Source of the DNA: Lineolata rhizophorae | Taxonomy: Eukaryota > Ascomycota > Dothideomycetes > Lineolatales > Lineolataceae | Direction: 5' to 3' | DNA length: 36,647 bases | NCBI GenBank assembly: GCA_010093515.1 | Contig: MU001691.1 | Span: 550,068-586,714 of the forward strand | Shown: one piece after another, positions 32,028-36,647 of the stretch | Layout of the letters: the number at the start of each line of letters is the position of its first letter | Numbering within the stretch: position 1 is the stretch's first letter | Made by a program: the position numbers and the translations under genes | The notes under the pieces: generated by a model | Database searches by the model: none | Seen by the model: only the letters and a program-made list of their open reading frames with translations | What the model was told of the DNA's origin: nothing

Positions 32028-33338
32028 ATGTCCATCGGCAAACGCCGAATTCTTCCGGCAAGATCGCGCGTTGCGTCGCAGCGCCTTCGTGAAGCGACGA
32101 AGATGCTCCCCACCGCGCAACTGAAGCGGGGTCCGGGACGCCCGCGCAAGCACCCACTGCCCACGCCCATGGCCCCTCCAAGCGCGGAGGAAGAAAAGAT
32201 GCAGAGAACGATGGGTGCCATCTTGGAGAAGCTCGAGGGACTCCAGGAAACCAATAGCCAGCTTCGCGAGACTAATAGCCAGCTCCAAGAGACCAATGCC
32301 CGCCTCCGGGAAGTGAATGCTAGTCGCCAAGAGTCCATCACCAAACTCAGCGACGAAGTCAAGACGCTTCGGGAAGCCATGATCAGAATGGAGACCTCGA
32401 TCGCGTCTCAAGCTAGCAGGCGTTCCTATGCTTCTGTCGCAGCGAATGGAACCATGGCAGCGCCCGAAGCCGCCACCCCTCCAAACTCCCGACCCAGCCT
32501 GTCATCAATCTCGGATCCTGTGGGAAGCTCTAGATCGGCCAGCAGCGCTAGAGAACAGGCCCGCGCCAAACATGGATTAGCGAGAGTGACGCTCAACCTT
32601 AGGAATACGTCGTTGGTTACGGCGGTGGCCAGCGAACTGGTGAACATCATGAACCGAGCTCTCCAGGCTACGCAAGGAACCGAGCGGATCAAATGCGAAG
32701 GAGTTCAGCGGGGAGGCCTGGAGCGCACGAGCTTCCTCTTTGCGAACGAGGACACGGCACAGACGGTTCGTAGGTTCACACCCTGGACCACTCACAAGGA
32801 GAAGGATTTCGATAAGGCGGTTCTCGGGATCTCCAAGATGTATAAAGTCAAGGCCTTCGGGGTCGATGCCCAGCTATTCCCAGGCGACCGCATCGGCGAG
32901 GCAGCCAACAGCCAGACAGTCCACGACATAGCCCGGAGAGCAGGTGTAGCAATCTCAGAGATTCGACGCATCAGTCGGCCGTCCAGAAATGGCCAGGTCC
33001 TCGCAGTGATCTTGAGCCCGACGCAGGGAGACCGAGATCAGCTTTTGAGAAAGGCATACCTCACGATCGGAAGCGAGATCGTAGACCTGGGCATCTTCCA
33101 TGAATCGCCAGGCCCGCGCCAATGTTTCCGGTGCTGGAAGTTCGGCCACAACGCGGCCAACTGCGAAGACCAGGAGATATGCGTCCGGTGTGCGGCAACG
33201 GACCACAGGGCCGAGGATTGCATGACGGAACAGGCCAAATGTAACAACTGTGGAGGCCCACACGCGGTCAACGACCGAGGCTGCCGAGCGCGGCGGATGG
33301 CTCACGACTCCCCGTCGAATCATCATGATCAGAACTAA
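32028..33338 (+). CDS. LINE ORF1 protein (gag-like, zinc knuckle)
   Basis: 436 aa. From the N-terminus: a basic lead with an AT-hook-like KRGPGRPRKHP (residues 33-43); a coiled coil at about 50-125, in which four heptads of the type ETNSQLR stand in tandem at residues 74-101; a Ser/Ala/Pro linker; a central RNA-binding-type region; then three Cys/His knuckles, CX2CX4HX4C at 366-379, CX2CX4HX4C at 385-398 and CX2CX3HX6C at 405-419. Such proteins bind the element's RNA and multimerise into the particle used in retrotransposition. Start taken at the first ATG (32028); an in-frame ATG at residue 26, just before the AT-hook, is an alternative. ORF1 ends 14 nt inside ORF2. Confidence 0.9.
   Translation: MSIGKRRILPARSRVASQRLREATKMLPTAQLKRGPGRPRKHPLPTPMAPPSAEEEKMQRTMGAILEKLEGLQETNSQLRETNSQLQETNARLREVNASRQESITKLSDEVKTLREAMIRMETSIASQASRRSYASVAANGTMAAPEAATPPNSRPSLSSISDPVGSSRSASSAREQARAKHGLARVTLNLRNTSLVTAVASELVNIMNRALQATQGTERIKCEGVQRGGLERTSFLFANEDTAQTVRRFTPWTTHKEKDFDKAVLGISKMYKVKAFGVDAQLFPGDRIGEAANSQTVHDIARRAGVAISEIRRISRPSRNGQVLAVILSPTQGDRDQLLRKAYLTIGSEIVDLGIFHESPGPRQCFRCWKFGHNAANCEDQEICVRCAATDHRAEDCMTEQAKCNNCGGPHAVNDRGCRARRMAHDSPSNHHDQN
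32247..32330 (+). repeat. Four tandem 21 bp heptad-coding units in LINE ORF1
   Basis: The 21 bp unit encoding E-[TV]-N-x-x-x-x is repeated four times head to tail. The first three copies are close (ETNSQLR, ETNSQLQ, ETNARLR), the fourth more distant (EVNASRQ). This suggests that the coiled coil grew by duplication of one heptad. Confidence 0.85.
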
Positions 33339-36300
33339 TGCCCTCCGGATTCTGCAAGCGAACGTGCAAAAGAGCGGAGAAACCATCCAAGCGATCCTCA
33401 ACGACGAAAAGCTCAAGGATCATGCTGCCCTCCTGATTCAAGAACCCTCGGCCTTCCGATTGAAGGACGGGACCATCACATCCTTACCAAGACATCGGAA
33501 TTGGCAACTATTCCTCCCACCCATTCCGGCAGAGAATGGGAGAATCGCTTACCACTCAACCCTCTATGTACGACACGACCTGAGGGCCAGCCAAGTGGCC
33601 CTCATATCGGATAATCTCACAATGGTGGAAGTAGAACTACCAAACCGGCGACTCCTTGTCACGTCACTGTACATCCCCCACCCAGCCGAAGGGAGGACAA
33701 GTGAGTCCATGGACAGAGCAGCGGCACGAGAGCTGTCGCTGGTGGCGGGAGCGATCGGTTCCCGGCCGACCCATGACCTAATCATCTGCGGCGATTTCAA
33801 TCGCCACGACCAACTATGGGGAGGAGATGAGGTCGAGGCGGACAGGGGCGGCCCGATTGTGGACTTCATGAACGACTGGGGACTCCAGTCCTTGCTGGCG
33901 CGGGGCACTCCGACGCACGACTCGGGAACGACGATCGATCTCTCGCTGGCGTCGCAAGAGCTGACAGAGAACCTGATTGGGTGCAGCACGTGGCCGACCC
34001 AGTACGGTTCAGACCACGAAGCCATCGAGACGGCCTTCGGGCTGGACACGCCCCCGAACGAGACTCGTCCGAGGAAGTTATTCAGGAACATCAACTGGGA
34101 GAAAGCCAGAAAGCAACTGACAGAAGACCTTGCCGTCCACCCCCTGCCAAACCTAACGAGCACTCCAGAACACATCGATGGCTTTGCCGAAGAACTGGTC
34201 CGCCGCGTACAAGTGGCAACATGGGCGAACACGCCAGACTCACGGCCGTCGCCGTACGCCAAACGATGGTGGTCGATGGACTTGACCCGCCTCAGACGAC
34301 TATATACGGAGGCTCGCAACCGAGCTGCGGCCGTGGGTCGAACGGGACCGCGAGATGTCATTCTGGAACGCAAGAGGCTGGAGGCCAAGAAGATGTTCCA
34401 CGACACGGCCCGCCGCCAACGACGCACCCATTGGAAGGATTTCCTAGACGATAGCGATAACATCTGGAAGGCGGCCAAGTACTTTCACCCGGAGGAGCCG
34501 AGAGCATTCGGCCGCGTCCCAGTGTTAGATAAGGAGGGGATACAAGTGACCAGTCACGAAGATATATCCAAGACCTTCATCGACCATTTCTTCAGCCAAA
34601 GGTCAGATGCCCAGCTGGATCAAGACGAGAAACCGGCGATCCCAGTGGAATGGCCCGCAATCACTGTGGACGAAGTGCGGGCAGCAGTGTACCGCATGAA
34701 GCCATTCAAGGCAGCTGGTACCGATGGACTCCCGGCAGTGGTCTGGCAGAAATTGTGGTCGGTGGTGGATGCCCATGTTCATCGCCTCTTCGCGGCCAGC
34801 CTTGAAGCTGCCTATGTCCCGAGACAATGGAGGATTGCCTGTATAGTTCCCCTGCGGAAGGGAGGGAAACCGGACTATACCAAACCAGCGGCCTACCGCC
34901 CGATCTCACTTCTCCAGACGTTGGGAAAGATCTTGGAGTCGGCAGTAGCCGAGAGGATTGCATTCGTGGATGATCGCCATGGGCTACTACCTAAAGCCCA
35001 TTTCGGGGCTCGGAAACTACGCTCAGTAGTCGACGCGCTCCAAGTGGTCGTCGAGAAGGTCCACACGGCATGGAAGCAAAAGAAGGTGCTCTCGCTCGTT
35101 TCCTTCGATGGGAAAGGCGCGTACAATGGTGTCAACAGGGAAGTACTTGCCAGCCGACTGCGAGAGAGGCGGATCCCACCGGCTGTGGTCGACTGGATTT
35201 GCGCACTCTGCCAGGGACGGAAGGCCTCAGTCCGAGTGAATGGAGCCGAGTCACCTACCTATGACGTCCTGCATCCTGGACTGCCACAGGGCTCGCCGCT
35301 CTCTCCGATCCTTTTCCTCTTCTTTAATGCGGAACTGGTGGCAAGCCGGCTATCGGACAAGGGCGGCTCCGTCGCCTTCGTGGACGACTACACGGCATGG
35401 GTGGTGGGAGACAGCGCCCATGCGAACACCAGGAAAATCCAAGGGGAGATCCTGCCACATGTTGAGGATTGGGCCAGAACGAGCGGTGCAATGTTCGAGC
35501 CGACGAAAACACAGTTCATCCACTTCACGCGTGACTCCAGGTCGAAAAAGGAGGCACCCACGCCGTTGTCTTTCATGGGAGACCAGATTGGCCCAAGCCA
35601 CTCGGTGAAGCTACTTGGGGTGATCCTCGACCAGGAACTGCGCTTCAACGAGCATGTAGCACGAGCAGCCAAACGAGGCGAGCGTGCAGCCATGGCGTTG
35701 AACCGCTTACGGGGCCTGCAGCCGAAGACCGCCCGCCAGCTTTTTACAGCCACAGTCGCTCTGACCATGGACTATGCATCCCCCATCTGGTCTCCGGTCA
35801 TCAGAGTGGGAAGTCACAATCGAATCAGACGGGCGTCGAAAATAGGCGCCCTGGCAGTGACCGGGATCTTTAAGACCGTGTCGGCGGAGGTTGTCATGGC
35901 AGAAGCAGGACTCGACGACCCAACGTTTCGCCTGAGAGAAGCAGCTCGACGGTACTGGGTCGGCCTGCATGCAAAGCCCTTCAAACATCTCATCTGGAGT
36001 CTACTGCGCCGGCTGGATGAGAACAAGCGCTTCAAATCGCCACTAGAGAAGCTGAAGGCGCAATTCAGGCGTATTGAGTGCGGAGGAATGGAAGAGCGGC
36101 CCGCGTTCGTCAAGCCCCCATGGCAACCACCCCCCCAAGTGGCATTAGAACAGGCCCAAATTCGTCCGCTTGAAGAATTCTCCCAGGAACTCCGGGTCTA
36201 CACGGATGGATCATGCAGGAATGGACGGACCGGAGCCGGCCTATTCATACCCGAATTGAACAAGTCGTGGAGCATGACCGTGGGACTGACCCCGGATACG

Positions 36301-36647
36301 GACGTGCTCTTCGCTGAGCTCTGGGCGGTTCGACACGGCCTGGAAGCGCTGGCACCGCTGAAAGCGTTCCTTCAACCCCAGTACCAGCGAGTCCTCTTCC
36401 TATGCGACAGCAAGCGAGCCCTGGGTCTCATCAGACGGCCTGAGTGGGCCAAGGACCTGAACCTGAAGCATATATTTACAAAGCTAGACGAGCTCACCAC
36501 GGCTGGAACCCCGGTATCCTTTCAGTGGGTACCTGCCCATAAGGGTGTCCAGGGCAATGAGATCGCTCATGAGGCGGCGCAGGAGGCGACTACATGGGAA
36601 TCCATGCCAATAGGACATCGAAAACGACTACTCCGGGGAGTCCTCAC
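33325..36647 (+). CDS. LINE ORF2 polyprotein: endonuclease-RT-RNase H (partial at right edge)
   Basis: Open without a break for 1107 codons to the window end; the stop is outside. APE-type endonuclease in about residues 1-240: LRILQANVQKSG, LLIQEP, IICGDFNRHDQLWGGD, and the GSDHEAI end motif. Reverse transcriptase about residues 450-760: KAAGTDGLPAVVWQKLW, AAYRPISLLQTLGKILE, motif A SFDGKGAYNGV, motif B GLPQGSPLSPILFLFFN and motif C AFVDDY. RNase H near the end: RVYTDGSCRNG, LFAELWAV, LCDSKRAL, then VPAHKGVQGNEIAHEAA, where the usual final Asp is His. Function: nick the target DNA and copy the LINE RNA into it. ATG at 33325 overlaps ORF1 by 14 nt in the +1 frame, so reinitiation or frameshifting is expected. 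Confidence 0.95.
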   Translation, partial: MIRTNALRILQANVQKSGETIQAILNDEKLKDHAALLIQEPSAFRLKDGTITSLPRHRNWQLFLPPIPAENGRIAYHSTLYVRHDLRASQVALISDNLTMVEVELPNRRLLVTSLYIPHPAEGRTSESMDRAAARELSLVAGAIGSRPTHDLIICGDFNRHDQLWGGDEVEADRGGPIVDFMNDWGLQSLLARGTPTHDSGTTIDLSLASQELTENLIGCSTWPTQYGSDHEAIETAFGLDTPPNETRPRKLFRNINWEKARKQLTEDLAVHPLPNLTSTPEHIDGFAEELVRRVQVATWANTPDSRPSPYAKRWWSMDLTRLRRLYTEARNRAAAVGRTGPRDVILERKRLEAKKMFHDTARRQRRTHWKDFLDDSDNIWKAAKYFHPEEPRAFGRVPVLDKEGIQVTSHEDISKTFIDHFFSQRSDAQLDQDEKPAIPVEWPAITVDEVRAAVYRMKPFKAAGTDGLPAVVWQKLWSVVDAHVHRLFAASLEAAYVPRQWRIACIVPLRKGGKPDYTKPAAYRPISLLQTLGKILESAVAERIAFVDDRHGLLPKAHFGARKLRSVVDALQVVVEKVHTAWKQKKVLSLVSFDGKGAYNGVNREVLASRLRERRIPPAVVDWICALCQGRKASVRVNGAESPTYDVLHPGLPQGSPLSPILFLFFNAELVASRLSDKGGSVAFVDDYTAWVVGDSAHANTRKIQGEILPHVEDWARTSGAMFEPTKTQFIHFTRDSRSKKEAPTPLSFMGDQIGPSHSVKLLGVILDQELRFNEHVARAAKRGERAAMALNRLRGLQPKTARQLFTATVALTMDYASPIWSPVIRVGSHNRIRRASKIGALAVTGIFKTVSAEVVMAEAGLDDPTFRLREAARRYWVGLHAKPFKHLIWSLLRRLDENKRFKSPLEKLKAQFRRIECGGMEERPAFVKPPWQPPPQVALEQAQIRPLEEFSQELRVYTDGSCRNGRTGAGLFIPELNKSWSMTVGLTPDTDVLFAELWAVRHGLEALAPLKAFLQPQYQRVLFLCDSKRALGLIRRPEWAKDLNLKHIFTKLDELTTAGTPVSFQWVPAHKGVQGNEIAHEAAQEATTWESMPIGHRKRLLRGVL

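Larger units (their letters stand above)
31950..36647 (+). mobile_element. LINE retrotransposon (I/Tad1-like), cut by window edge
   Basis: Two overlapping frames: ORF1 with zinc knuckles, and ORF2 with endonuclease, reverse transcriptase and RNase H. Domain order and fungal context point to the I superfamily, Tad1 group. Everything visible is open, and the DNA lacks the TpA excess of the fossil it sits in, so it landed after that fossil was mutated. The left border is placed at about 31950 from the change in composition, uncertain by about 40 bp; the 3' end, tail and target-site duplication lie outside the window. Confidence 0.9.

Noticed and set aside
33564-34478. 304-codon minus-strand frame opposite LINE ORF2
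   Set aside because: Overlaps the endonuclease-RT coding sequence; Ser/Arg-rich shadow of it.

Overview
The window looks like nuclear DNA of a filamentous ascomycete (Pezizomycotina; a Dothideomycetes-like genome is possible, but no species is claimed). Reasons: compact genes with 50-100 nt GT-AG introns carrying GCTAAC/GCTAAT branch sites, GC-rich coding sequence, fungal-type orthologues (Crt10, Cog1, EMC7, GH85 ENGase, Erd2, Orc5, Tad3), decayed copies with the TpA enrichment expected of repeat-induced point mutation (RIP), and a fungal-type LINE (I/Tad1 group).

Layout. (1) 1-465: AT-richer, gene-free edge. (2) 516-19945: a dense block of eight conserved host genes. In order: CRT10-like (-), COG1 (+, divergent from CRT10), MFS transporter (+), EMC7 (-), cytosolic ENGase (-), ERD2 (+, divergent from ENGase), ORC5 (+) and TAD3 (-, convergent with ORC5). 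Exon structures were worked out by hand from splice signals and phase; all eight give uninterrupted frames. (3) About 19.95-29.95 kb: a 10 kb gene-poor stretch. It holds three neighbouring minisatellites (periods about 48, 42 and 30 bp), a GC-rich decayed coding island with a consensus intron (23.1-24.05 kb), a degenerate array with about 116 bp spacing and a 152 bp tandem repeat. I recognise no intact gene there. (4) 29.97-31.95 kb: RIP-like decayed coding DNA, then an LTR (30597-30911) and the decayed interior of an old LTR element. (5) About 31.95 kb to the window end: a LINE inserted into that fossil, with both frames open as far as visible. ORF2 runs off the right edge.

How genes fit together. 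Four of the eight host genes serve the early secretory pathway: Cog1 (intra-Golgi tethering), EMC7 (ER membrane insertion), ENGase (cytosolic deglycosylation) and Erd2 (HDEL/KDEL retrieval). Orc5 and Crt10 relate to DNA replication and dNTP supply, and Tad3 to tRNA wobble editing. I see no sign of a dedicated operon-like system; the neighbourhood may be chance. The sharp change at about 20 kb from conserved gene block to repeat/transposon compartment is the main architectural feature.

The most interesting items are the trio of minisatellites, the nested young-LINE-in-old-RIPped-element stratigraphy with an AT-hook and heptad repeats in LINE ORF1, the unidentified decayed coding islands, and the unusual introns of ORC5.
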